A stretch of DNA of 64,000 nucleotides from Novosphingobium sp. JCM 18896 (GTDB taxonomy: Bacteria; Pseudomonadota; Alphaproteobacteria; Sphingomonadales; Sphingomonadaceae), in contig NZ_JAPCZF010000005.1 in assembly GCF_025938095.1 (NCBI RefSeq), forward strand, positions 186,001-250,000. Reading direction: 5' to 3'. The translations under genes were made by a program, and so were the position numbers. The notes beneath the pieces are model-generated. The model ran no database searches. It was not told where the DNA came from and saw only the letters and a program-made list of their open reading frames with translations. The stretch's first letter is position 1. Each line of letters starts with the position of its first letter. Below are positions 56,664 to 64,000 of the stretch, in pieces.

Positions 56664-58328
56664 CTAGATGCTCTGGTTCCCCAATCCCGCGGCATGCTTG
56701 GCGGCGACGAAGCCCCAGGTGAAGCTCGGGCCAATCGAGCAGCCGGCGCCCGGATAGGTACGTCCCATGACCGCGGCGGTGGTGGTGCCGGTCGCATAGA
56801 GCCCGCGGATCACCGCGCCGTCCTCGCGTAGCACGCGCGCGGCGCTGTCGGTGACGACGCCGCCGAAGGTGCCGACATCGCCGGGATTGATCGCCACGGC
56901 ATAGAACGGTCCCTGTTCGACCGTGCCGAGGGTCGCGTTGGGGCCGTGGGTATAGTCGCCGAGGAAGCGGTCGTAGGCCCGGTCGCCGCGGCCGAAGTCC
57001 TCGTCCTTGCCCTGGCGCGCGAAGCGGTTGAAGCGTTCGGTCGTGTCCTTGAGCGCGGCCGGCTGGATGCCGCAGGCCATGGCCAGATCCTCGATCGTAT
57101 CGCCCTTGCGCAGGAAGCCGCTCGATAGCCAGTCGGCGGGCTTGTTCGCGCCGGGCAGCGTGGCCGCGAGCATATAGGTTCTGATGAACTGGCTATCCAT
57201 GATCATCCAGCTGGGCAGGGCGGGAACCGTCCGATGGCGTTCGAGCATGTTCTGGCAGAACAGCATGTAGGAGCCGCCCTCGTTCATGTAGCGCTGGCCC
57301 GATTGGTCGACGAGGAAGGCGTGCGGCTTGCACAACTGCATCTGCGCGCCCGCCGGGCCGCCGTCGCCGGGCGGCATCATGTTCTGGTTGCCGACCATTT
57401 CTTCCATCTGGCCCATCTGCGCGCCGATCCGCATCATCTCGCGGTGCATGTCGCCCGTGTCGCCCTCGGCGGCGATCGACCATTCGCTGCGCGTGCCGGG
57501 AATGTACTTGTTGCGCATGTCCTGGTTATGCGCGAAGCCGCCGGCGTTGAGCAGCACGCCGAGCCTTGCGCCGATCCGCATGCGCAGGCCGTCCTTCTCG
57601 ACCACGACGCCCGTGCAGGCGCCGTCCTCGATGACGACCTCCTTGACCGCGATGCCGGTGCGCAGTTCGACCCCGGCCTTGAGCGCGGCCTGGAGCATGC
57701 GGCCCTGGAGCGCAGCGCCGGCCGTGACCCAGTGCTTGCCCGTCAGCTTGGCGGTCAGGCCCTTGAGCACCATCTTCGCCGCGGTCCACTTCGCCTTCCA
57801 CGAGCGGTTGATCAGCGGCAGGATCATCGCATTGTAGATCGGCACGGGCATCTGGAACGCGTTTGGCCGCAGTTTCGCCTTCCACGCGCCGAGCTCGTTG
57901 ACGTCGAACAGCTTGGCGTGGACCGTCCGGCCGAGGGTGCCGCCGTCGCGATCGTCGTAATAGTCGGGCCAGTGCGGCGCGCGCTCGAACGGCACGCCCT
58001 GGCGGATCAGGAATTCGAGCATGGCGTTGGCTTCGGTGATGTAGGTTCGGCGCCTCTCGCGGCTGGTGCCGGGCGCGTCACCCTCGCGCGCCGCGACCAC
58101 GGCATCGAGATAGCGCTCGCCCTGTTCGACGCTGTCGGCGACGCCGGCTTCCTTCATGAAGCGGTTCGCCGGGATCCACATGACGCCGCCGGCTTTGGCG
58201 GTGGAGCCGCCGATCAGGTCGGTCTTCTCGAGGATAAGCACCGACTTGCCCGCCTGGCGCATGACCAGACCCGCGCACATCGAACCACCCCCGCTGCCGA
58301 CCACGACGAAATCGAACGTCTCATCCAT
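56664..58328 (-). CDS. FAD-dependent oxidoreductase, 3-ketosteroid delta1-dehydrogenase-like (second copy)
   Basis: 554 aa from the ATG at 58328 (GGAG six bases upstream). FAD fold FDFVVVGSGGGSMCAGLVMR then LEKTDLIGGSTAKAGGVMWI; C-terminal LYATGTTTAAVMGRTYPGAG then SIGPSFTWGFVAAKHAAG. The Tyr-x3-Gly (TYPGAG) at the ketosteroid-dehydrogenase catalytic position is present. Clearly related to the enzyme at 10417-12069 but diverged throughout. May dehydrogenate another cyclic ketone of the same pathway, or be a fumarate-reductase-like enzyme. Stands alone between unrelated genes. Confidence 0.88.
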   Translation of the reverse strand: MDETFDFVVVGSGGGSMCAGLVMRQAGKSVLILEKTDLIGGSTAKAGGVMWIPANRFMKEAGVADSVEQGERYLDAVVAAREGDAPGTSRERRRTYITEANAMLEFLIRQGVPFERAPHWPDYYDDRDGGTLGRTVHAKLFDVNELGAWKAKLRPNAFQMPVPIYNAMILPLINRSWKAKWTAAKMVLKGLTAKLTGKHWVTAGAALQGRMLQAALKAGVELRTGIAVKEVVIEDGACTGVVVEKDGLRMRIGARLGVLLNAGGFAHNQDMRNKYIPGTRSEWSIAAEGDTGDMHREMMRIGAQMGQMEEMVGNQNMMPPGDGGPAGAQMQLCKPHAFLVDQSGQRYMNEGGSYMLFCQNMLERHRTVPALPSWMIMDSQFIRTYMLAATLPGANKPADWLSSGFLRKGDTIEDLAMACGIQPAALKDTTERFNRFARQGKDEDFGRGDRAYDRFLGDYTHGPNATLGTVEQGPFYAVAINPGDVGTFGGVVTDSAARVLREDGAVIRGLYATGTTTAAVMGRTYPGAGCSIGPSFTWGFVAAKHAAGLGNQSI

Positions 58329-58556
58329 ATCCTGCTCCCCTCTCGCGCTCTCTATCCCCGGCATGCGACGAGCGCGTCAACGGATCTTGATCCTGATCGA
58401 CGTCGCTTCCCAAAGGGACAAGCCAAGGCGCACTTCGGACCGCTTCGGCGGTCAGCTTCTCGACATGTTCTGTCAGCAGGTGATTGGCTCGGGGTAGCGC
58501 CTAGAGCCGGCGGTTTCCTGAGCGAAAGGGGACCGGGCTGGATCGGGATCGATGCC

Positions 58557-60446
58557 TTAAGATGCCGCGCGCCCCTTACCTAACGTTCGTTCGATCGAAG
58601 CCCGCGTGACGGGGTGATATGTCGCTTTCGCCTTGCCGTATATGCGCCAAGCGATCGCGGTTCCCCATTCGCACTCTTTCATCAAGGCGCGATATACGGG
58701 TGCGATCAGCAGGATACGGCCGTTGTGCGTCAGGTGGTCCTCGATCGAGCCGAGGGCGGGCTCGTAGCGATTGCCGATCGCGAGCTGTAGCCAGGCGTTG
58801 CGGACGTAAGGATTGGGTGAGGCCGACAGGGCGTAGGCCTCATCGATCTCGGCGAGCCGTGCCGTCGTCTGCCGGCGTGGCAGGCGGTCGAGGAAGCGCA
58901 GCCATTCCTGCGTCGACCAGGCCTTCGTGTCGATCGAGCGGGCGGGGGCTCCGGCCTCGAACCGCGCGCGATCGGCGTCGATCCGTGCGAGCGTGGCCGA
59001 TTTTACATGCACCGCGTTGCTCGGCAGGCCAGTCCCGTAGACCCAGTCGTCGAGCTGCAGCCGGGCTTCCAGCGCGGCATCATCACCGATCAGGTTGCGG
59101 CGCAGGTCGGCCAGGAAGCCTGCAGACGTCTGTGGCTGGAAGGCGTGGCGATCGAAGTAGGACTTGAGATAGGCATCCCACCGCGCGCGGCCGACCGCCT
59201 GTTCGATCGTGCGCAGGAAGGTCGATCCCTTGTAGTAATCGAGCTGGCCGGCCGTGCCCTCGGGCTCGCCGTGGAGGCGCGTGGCCTCGGGCTTGGCCGC
59301 TGCGAGATCGCGCTGCATGTCGTCCCAGCCCAGGTCGGCCAGGGTGGCAGCGCGCTCCTTGCCGTAGACGGCCTCGTCGATGCGGTTTTCGAAATAGGTG
59401 GTGAAGCCCTCGTTGAGCCAGGAATCGGACCAGGTGGCGTTGGTCACCAGATTGCCCGACCACGAGTGCGCCAGCTCGTGGCCGATCACGTTGATGTTGG
59501 ACTTGTCGCCGGTGATGATCGTCGGCGTCGCGAAGGTCAGCCGCGGGTTCTCCATGCCGCCGAAGGGGAACGAGGGCGGCAGGACCAGCACGTCGAAGCG
59601 GCCCCAGCGATAGGCGCCGTAGAGGCTTTCGGCCGCGTCGATCATCTTCTCGGTGTCGGACAGTTCCTTCGCCGCGCGGTCGAGCATGGCTGGTTCGGCA
59701 TAGACCCCCGAACGCGGGCCGAGCGGGCGGAAGCCGATGTCGCCCACGGCCATCGCGATCAGATAGGGCGGCACCGGATTGTCCATGCGGAAGCAGAAGC
59801 TGCGCCGGCCCGGCGACGCCGGCTTGCACCCTTGCGTCTGCGCCTCCGCGCTCATCGCCACGCGCAGGTCCTGCGTCGCGGTGACCCGCGCGCTCCAGGT
59901 CTGGCGGATGCCCGGGCTGTCCTGCGTCGGGATCCAGCTGCGTGTATTGATCGACTGGCCCTGGCTGAACAGATAGGGCTTGGCCTTGCCCAGGGTCAGT
60001 TCGGGCGGCAGCCATTGCAGCGCGCGCGCATCGGGGCGGGTGGCATAGCGGATCACGATCCGGCGCGCCGTGCCGATCTCGACGGTGATCGGGGCGCCCT
60101 TGTAGTCGTCGGCGGCGCCCCAGCTCCAGGTCAGCGCCCGGCCGCGCGCGTCGGTGATCGTGGCGATGTCGAGATCGAGCCCGTCGAGGACGATCCGTTT
60201 TGCCGCACGCGTTGCGATCAGGTCGAGCGTCGCGGTGCCGGCGATCACCTGGCGGTCGAAATCGATCGCGAGGTCGAGATCGACGTGCCGCACCCGCGCC
60301 GTTGCCGGTTCGGCATAGCTGAGCACGTCGCGCGCTTCGGGTGTGGTCAGGATCGGCGACGGGGCGGAGCTGGCGGCGGCGGGCAGGGGGCTCAGCGCCG
60401 TGAGCGCGAGCAGCGTGGCGAGCCTGCGCGATGCGATGCGCGTCAT
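58557..60446 (-). CDS. M1 family metallopeptidase (leukotriene-A4-hydrolase/aminopeptidase type)
   Basis: 629 aa from the ATG at 60446, overlapping the Lrp-type gene's stop by 4 bases. Signal peptide MTRIASRRLATLLALTALSP...AAASS, so exported. Exopeptidase motif FPFGGMENPRLTF, then zinc motif VIGHELAHSWSGN with NEGFTTYFE giving the third ligand. C-terminal helical ARM-like domain as in LTA4H-type aminopeptidases. Trims peptides in the periplasm. Coupled translation with an Lrp/AsnC regulator points to amino-acid-responsive control. Confidence 0.93.
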   Translation of the reverse strand: MTRIASRRLATLLALTALSPLPAAASSAPSPILTTPEARDVLSYAEPATARVRHVDLDLAIDFDRQVIAGTATLDLIATRAAKRIVLDGLDLDIATITDARGRALTWSWGAADDYKGAPITVEIGTARRIVIRYATRPDARALQWLPPELTLGKAKPYLFSQGQSINTRSWIPTQDSPGIRQTWSARVTATQDLRVAMSAEAQTQGCKPASPGRRSFCFRMDNPVPPYLIAMAVGDIGFRPLGPRSGVYAEPAMLDRAAKELSDTEKMIDAAESLYGAYRWGRFDVLVLPPSFPFGGMENPRLTFATPTIITGDKSNINVIGHELAHSWSGNLVTNATWSDSWLNEGFTTYFENRIDEAVYGKERAATLADLGWDDMQRDLAAAKPEATRLHGEPEGTAGQLDYYKGSTFLRTIEQAVGRARWDAYLKSYFDRHAFQPQTSAGFLADLRRNLIGDDAALEARLQLDDWVYGTGLPSNAVHVKSATLARIDADRARFEAGAPARSIDTKAWSTQEWLRFLDRLPRRQTTARLAEIDEAYALSASPNPYVRNAWLQLAIGNRYEPALGSIEDHLTHNGRILLIAPVYRALMKECEWGTAIAWRIYGKAKATYHPVTRASIERTLGKGRAAS

Positions 60447-60922
60447 GCGCTGTACCCGCGCACGGGGATGGCGGTGGTGTGCTTGATCTCGGACAGGGTC
60501 ACGGTCGATTGGATGTCGATCACTCCGGGCAGTTTCTGGATCACCTTGAAGATGAAGTTCTGATACCAGTCGAGCGACTGCGCGATGATCTTCATCAGGA
60601 TGTCGCGGTCGCCGAAGGCGGTGTGGCATTCCATGATTTCGGGGATCAGCTCGATCTTGCGCTGGAACTCGGCGCGCTGTTCCTCGCTGAGCGTCGCCAT
60701 CTTGAGCGTGGCGAAGATGTAGAGGCTCTCGCCGAACTTCTTGCGATCGAGCACCGCGACCTGGCCGACGATGTAGCCCTCGTCGCGCAGCCGTTGCAGC
60801 CGGCGCCAGCACGGCGATTGCGACAGCCCGACGCGCTCGGCGAGTTCCGTGGTCGAGAGGCTGGCATCCTTCTGCACCTGCTCGAGGATCTTGATGTCGA
60901 GTTGTGTCAGCGCGTCGCTCAT
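60443..60922 (-). CDS. Lrp/AsnC family transcriptional regulator
   Basis: 159 aa from the ATG at 60922. N-terminal winged helix (LDIKILEQVQKDASLSTTEL, AERVGLSQSPCWRRLQRLRD) and C-terminal RAM ligand domain (RKKFGESLYIFATLKM, GDRDILMKIIAQSLDWYQNF). Binds an amino acid and acts as an octamer or dimers. Upstream, two AT-rich inverted repeats lie between it and the divergent carboxypeptidase gene. First gene of the operon with the M1 peptidase. Confidence 0.94.
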   Translation of the reverse strand: MSDALTQLDIKILEQVQKDASLSTTELAERVGLSQSPCWRRLQRLRDEGYIVGQVAVLDRKKFGESLYIFATLKMATLSEEQRAEFQRKIELIPEIMECHTAFGDRDILMKIIAQSLDWYQNFIFKVIQKLPGVIDIQSTVTLSEIKHTTAIPVRGYSA

Positions 60923-60975
60923 GCGTGGTGGTCCCTTGACTGCGGGAATCTCCGAATGCCGACGATCTAACATAA

Positions 60976-61007
60976 AATATCCATACTGTCGCGCTGTTGG
61001 GGATATT
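60976..61007. promoter_or_regulatory. Inverted repeat upstream of the Lrp-type gene
   Basis: AATATCC (60976-60982) and GGATATT (61001-61007), perfect 7-bp arms with a 25-bp centre spacing, 54-85 bp upstream of the regulator start. AT-rich paired sites of this kind fit autoregulation by an Lrp-type protein (inference). Confidence 0.5.
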
Positions 61008-61101
61008 CCATGCCGTATTGGGCGGCTCTGGGACGCCGCGTAGTCGATGGGGTGGGGCGATCGGCGCGATCATTTCGGGTAAGCGCGGTTTGGCGACACA
61101 A

Positions 61102-61140
61102 TTATGCAATAGAGCGCCTGCGGCCTCTGCATTTGCATAA
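61102..61140. promoter_or_regulatory. Inverted repeat upstream of the S10 carboxypeptidase gene
   Basis: TTATGCAA (61102-61109) and TTGCATAA (61133-61140), perfect 8-bp arms with a 31-bp centre spacing (about three helical turns), ending 48 bp before the carboxypeptidase start. The AT-rich, helically phased layout suits Lrp-family binding. Confidence 0.5.
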
Positions 61141-61188
61141 ATTTTCCCGCGCGGTGCGCATAGGCTGCGCGGCGACGATGGCCTGCGC

Positions 61189-62684
61189 ATGAACCTCCGC
61201 TATGCATTCCTAACCGCGCTCGCCGGGGTGCTCCTGGCCTGCGTGGCGGTCCTGGCGCAGGCCGAAGTGCCCGCGACGGCGCGGCCGGTGGTTGCGACTC
61301 ATCACGTCGGCCGCTTCGGCGGCGAGCGGATCGCCTATACCGCCACGGTCGAGGGCCTCAACGTCACCACCAACGCCAAGGGCGAAAGCGCGCGCCTGGT
61401 CAGCTTCGCCTATACCCGCGATGACACCGATCGGGCACGACGGCCCGTGATGTTCGTATTCAACGGCGGCCCGATCGCCGCGTCGCAGTACCTGCACGTC
61501 GGCGGCATCGGGCCACGGCGCGTGGCCTATCCCGACGACGTCACCGCCGACCCCGCCGGTTTCCGCCTGACCGACAACGCCTATTCGCCGCTCGACGCGG
61601 TCGACCTGGTCTTCGTCGATCCCGCCTCGACCGGTTTCAGCCGCGTGCTGCCCGGCACCGATGCCAAGGCCTATTTCTCGGTCGAGGCCGACGCGCGCCA
61701 GTTCGCGGCCTTCATCCGCGCCTGGCTGAAGCGGCAGGGGCGCGAAGGCGCGCCGGTGTTCCTGTTCGGCGAGAGCTACGGCACAAATCGCGCGGCCGAG
61801 ATCGCCCGGCAACTGGCTGAAGCGCCCGAGCCGCTGCCGCTGGCGGGCGTGTTCCTTTATGGCCAGGCAGCAAACATCGTCGAATACGCGCAGCGCCCGG
61901 CCAATGTGACCTCTATGTCTCCTCGCTGCCGACCCTGGCGGCGATCGCCTGGTATCATGGCCGCGCCGATCGGCAGGGGCTATCGCAGGAGGCCTTTCTC
62001 GCCGCCGCGCGCGACTTCGCCAAGCATGACTATTTGACCACGCTCTATGCCGGCAGTGCCGCGCCGCTGGCTGATCGCCAGCGGGTGGCGGCGCGGCTGC
62101 AGGCGTTTACCGGGATCGCGGCCGACTGGTATCTCGCCAACGACCTGCGCATTACCAAGGAGCGCTATCGGCTCGACCTGCTGAGCGATCGCGGCCTGCT
62201 GCTTGGTCGCTCGGACGCACGCTATGTCGCGCCGTTGACCGAGGCGGGCGGCCGGGCCGATCCGTCGGACGTCGTCGGCGATGCCGCCGAGCGGCTTTTC
62301 GCCGAATATCTGCGCCGCGAGCTCAAGGTGACCTGGCCCGATCGCTACGTCGCCATGGCCGAGGCCGGCTTCGGCGGCTGGGACTGGGGCGCGGGCAGCG
62401 CGCTCGGGCCTTTCGGCGACTGGCCCTATCACACCGGCATCGGCGCGATGATGGCGCGCAATCCCGGCTTCCGCCTGGTCGTGGGCAACGGTTTCTACGA
62501 CACGCAGACCACGATGGGCGCGGCCGAACTGCTGGCGACGCAATCGGGCTGGGATCCGGCGCGGGTGACGCTGCGCTACTACGACGGCGGTCACATGGGC
62601 TATTCGGTAGCCGCGACCGCGCGCGCGATCGGTGAGGACATCCGTGCGTTGGTCAGGGGCCAGCCGGAAAGGGAAACACGATGA
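61189..62684 (+). pseudogene. S10 family serine carboxypeptidase, broken by a -1 frameshift
   Basis: The first part (61189 on) has a signal peptide (MNLRYAFLTALAGVLLACVA), NGGPIAASQYLHVGGIGPRR (a variant of the family GGPG motif) and the nucleophile S196 in FLFGESYGTNRAAEIA. At about 61907 the frame changes: frame 1 reads ...PANVTSMSPRC and soon loses similarity, while the frame that begins DLYVSSLPTLAAIAWYHGRA continues the protein to 62684 with the catalytic Asp (GNGFYDTQTTMG) and His (YYDGGHMGY). One base is missing in the codon after AAT (GT, then GAC). Without it the protein would be about 499 aa and complete. Either a recent mutation or an assembly error. Overlaps the next gene (ATGA). 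Confidence 0.88.
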
Positions 62685-63649
62685 GCCTGCCGTTCTACGA
62701 TGCGCAAGCGGTCGAGCGGCTGCTCGACTATCGCGGTTGCATCGCGGCGATGCGCGAGGCGATGCGCAGCCTGTCCGAAGCGGGCAAGCCGCAGCCGCTG
62801 CGCCAGATCGTCCAGATTTCGGATGCGGCTATGTTCGGCGTCATGCCCGGCGATCTCGGCGCGATCGGTTCGTTCGGCGCCAAGCTGGTCAGCGTCGCCG
62901 AGGATCCCGCGTGGCCGGGGCGCTCGCGCCACCAGGGCGTGGTCGTCGCCTTCGATACGGTGACCAACGCCGTCGCCTGCATCGCCGATGCCGAGGCGGT
63001 CACCACGATCCGCACCGCCTGCGCGACGGCAGCGGCGACCGACGCGCTGGCGCACCGCTCTGCGCGCGTGCTCGCGGTGTTCGGCACGGGAACCCAGGCC
63101 CGCGCACACATCCGAGCGCTGACCCTCGTGCGGCCTTTCGAGCGCGTGCTGCTGTGGGGCCGCTCACCCGAGCGCACCGCCGTGCTCGCGGCAGAACTGT
63201 CGGTCGAACTCGGCGTTGCGATCGAGGCCGTGGCGAAAGGCCATGAAGCCGCTGCACAGGCCGATGTCATTTGCACGGTCAGTGGTTCTGCCGAACCCAT
63301 TCTATTCGGGGATTGGGTGCATTCAGGAACCCACGTGAATCTTGTTGGTTCGAGCTTCCTCGGCCGCTGCGAGGCCGACAGCGCGCTCGTCGTCAAGGCG
63401 CGCTATATCGCCGACTATCGTGCCGGCGCCCTGGCGCAGGCGGCCGAATTCGTGGTCGCACGCGACGCGGGCCTTGTCACCGACGAGCATGTCGTCGGCG
63501 AGATCGGCCAGGTCTTCGCAGGCAGGCTCATCGGACGCGAGAGGCGCGACCAGATCACGCTCTACAAGTCGCTGGGCCATGTCGCCCAGGACCTTGCCGC
63601 TACGGCCTATCTGCACGCGCGTGCCACGGGGGGAAGCCAGACCGCATGA
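62681..63649 (+). CDS. Ornithine cyclodeaminase/mu-crystallin family protein
   Basis: 322 aa; ATGA overlap with the carboxypeptidase stop. MSLPFYDAQAVERLLDYRGC is the family start. Next come FGAKLVSV (active-site Lys region), the Rossmann motif AVFGTGTQARAHIRALTLVR, and NLVGSSFLGRCEADSALVVK. Members deaminate ornithine, or reduce cyclic imines and ketimines with NAD(P)H. Placed in a peptide-use operon, it may process a released amino acid or act as a ketimine reductase. Exact substrate unknown. Confidence 0.92.
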   Translation: MSLPFYDAQAVERLLDYRGCIAAMREAMRSLSEAGKPQPLRQIVQISDAAMFGVMPGDLGAIGSFGAKLVSVAEDPAWPGRSRHQGVVVAFDTVTNAVACIADAEAVTTIRTACATAAATDALAHRSARVLAVFGTGTQARAHIRALTLVRPFERVLLWGRSPERTAVLAAELSVELGVAIEAVAKGHEAAAQADVICTVSGSAEPILFGDWVHSGTHVNLVGSSFLGRCEADSALVVKARYIADYRAGALAQAAEFVVARDAGLVTDEHVVGEIGQVFAGRLIGRERRDQITLYKSLGHVAQDLAATAYLHARATGGSQTA

Positions 63650-64000
63650 AGTTTTGTTCCACCCTGGGCGCCGTCGCGCTGTTGCTCGGAACCTCGGTCT
63701 CCGCGCTCGCGGCGACGACCGAACGGCTGTCGATCGTCGCCAACGACGAGATTGTCGGCTCGCTGGTGGCCGAGAGCGAGGGCGACCGCACGACGGTGGA
63801 CTTCCGCGTCGACAACAACGGCCGTGGGCCGAAGCATCGCGAGGAACTGCGCTTCGACGCACAGGGCCTGCCGCTGAGCTGGACGATCACGGGCACCTCG
63901 CTGATGGGCGGCACGGTCGACGAACGCTACGGCTGGACCAAGGGCCGTGCCATCTGGTCGAGCCAGGCCGATGCCGGCAGCCGCAAGGCGGCGCGCGCGC
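63646..64000 (+). CDS. Exported amidohydrolase-like protein, N-terminus only (cut by window)
   Basis: Starts at the ATG at 63646, overlapping the previous stop (ATGA); open to the window end (118 residues). Signal peptide MKFCSTLGAVALLLGTSVSA then LAATTERLSIV. The visible mature part (EGDRTTVDFRVDNNGRGPKH, then LPLSWTITGTSLMGGTVDER) matches the N-terminal beta domain that precedes the TIM barrel in periplasmic Xaa-Pro-dipeptidase-like amidohydrolases. The catalytic domain is outside the window. Co-transcribed with the carboxypeptidase and ornithine-cyclodeaminase-like genes. Confidence 0.75.
   Translation, partial: MKFCSTLGAVALLLGTSVSALAATTERLSIVANDEIVGSLVAESEGDRTTVDFRVDNNGRGPKHREELRFDAQGLPLSWTITGTSLMGGTVDERYGWTKGRAIWSSQADAGSRKAARA

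Noticed and set aside
61189..62684. Two separate real genes instead of a broken carboxypeptidase
   Set aside because: The second frame has no signal peptide and no Ser nucleophile, and the catalytic triad is complete only if the two frames are joined.
1..64000. tRNA, rRNA, integrase or insertion sequence marking a genomic island
   Set aside because: None was recognised on either strand; island status rests only on gene content and repeats.

Overview
The window reads as chromosomal DNA of a high-GC alphaproteobacterium, most likely a sphingomonad (Sphingobium/Novosphingobium type). This is inferred from three large TonB-dependent receptors with sphingomonad-style TonB boxes, the density of Rieske oxygenases, short-chain dehydrogenases (SDRs) and NADP oxidoreductases, and several GC-rich intergenic inverted repeats. 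I see no tRNA, rRNA, CRISPR array, transposase or phage gene. The ends cut two genes: a GMC oxidoreductase on the left and an amidohydrolase-like protein on the right.

0-34.6 kb is a catabolic region. It holds a LuxR solo, an acyl-CoA dehydrogenase, a Tat-exported nucleoside-hydrolase-like protein, an AraC regulator and a Rieske oxygenase/ThuA pair. Divergent from that pair runs an operon of three overlapping SDRs and a ketosteroid-dehydrogenase-like flavoprotein. A VapBC toxin-antitoxin pair follows. Next come a second Rieske oxygenase between two NTF2/SnoaL-fold proteins, a third Rieske oxygenase, a CoA ligase, more SDRs, three zinc-free NADP oxidoreductases, two TonB receptors and a TetR/epimerase pair with a clear operator. 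The gene set (import, Rieske hydroxylation, SDR/flavoprotein oxidation, CoA activation, acyl-CoA dehydrogenation) suggests breakdown of a cyclic or polycyclic carboxylated substrate. The substrate cannot be read from sequence, and no Rieske electron-transfer partner is in the window.

31-40.3 kb is mixed: a secreted GNAT-like protein, two receiver-only response regulators, two NTF2-like proteins, a class A penicillin-binding protein, a D-aminoacylase-type amidohydrolase and an AraC regulator.

40.5-54.4 kb is the most unusual block. A TonB receptor (minus strand) and an MFS transporter flank a complete carboxylic acid reductase (adenylation-carrier-reductase, 1180 aa). A B12-type radical SAM protein with a TPR-like C-terminus follows. 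Convergent to it is a three-subunit molybdenum aldehyde oxidase that matches PaoABC, including the extra FeS cysteines in the FAD subunit. Aldehyde-forming and aldehyde-oxidising enzymes therefore sit side by side.

54.6-64 kb holds small stress or housekeeping genes (flavodoxin-like reductase, MgtC family, KGG-rich small protein), a second ketosteroid-dehydrogenase-like flavoprotein, and a peptide/amino-acid scavenging module. That module has an Lrp/AsnC regulator overlapping an M1 aminopeptidase. Across a control region with two AT-rich inverted repeats lies an S10 carboxypeptidase broken by a one-base frameshift, then an ornithine-cyclodeaminase homologue and the truncated amidohydrolase-like gene, joined by ATGA overlaps.
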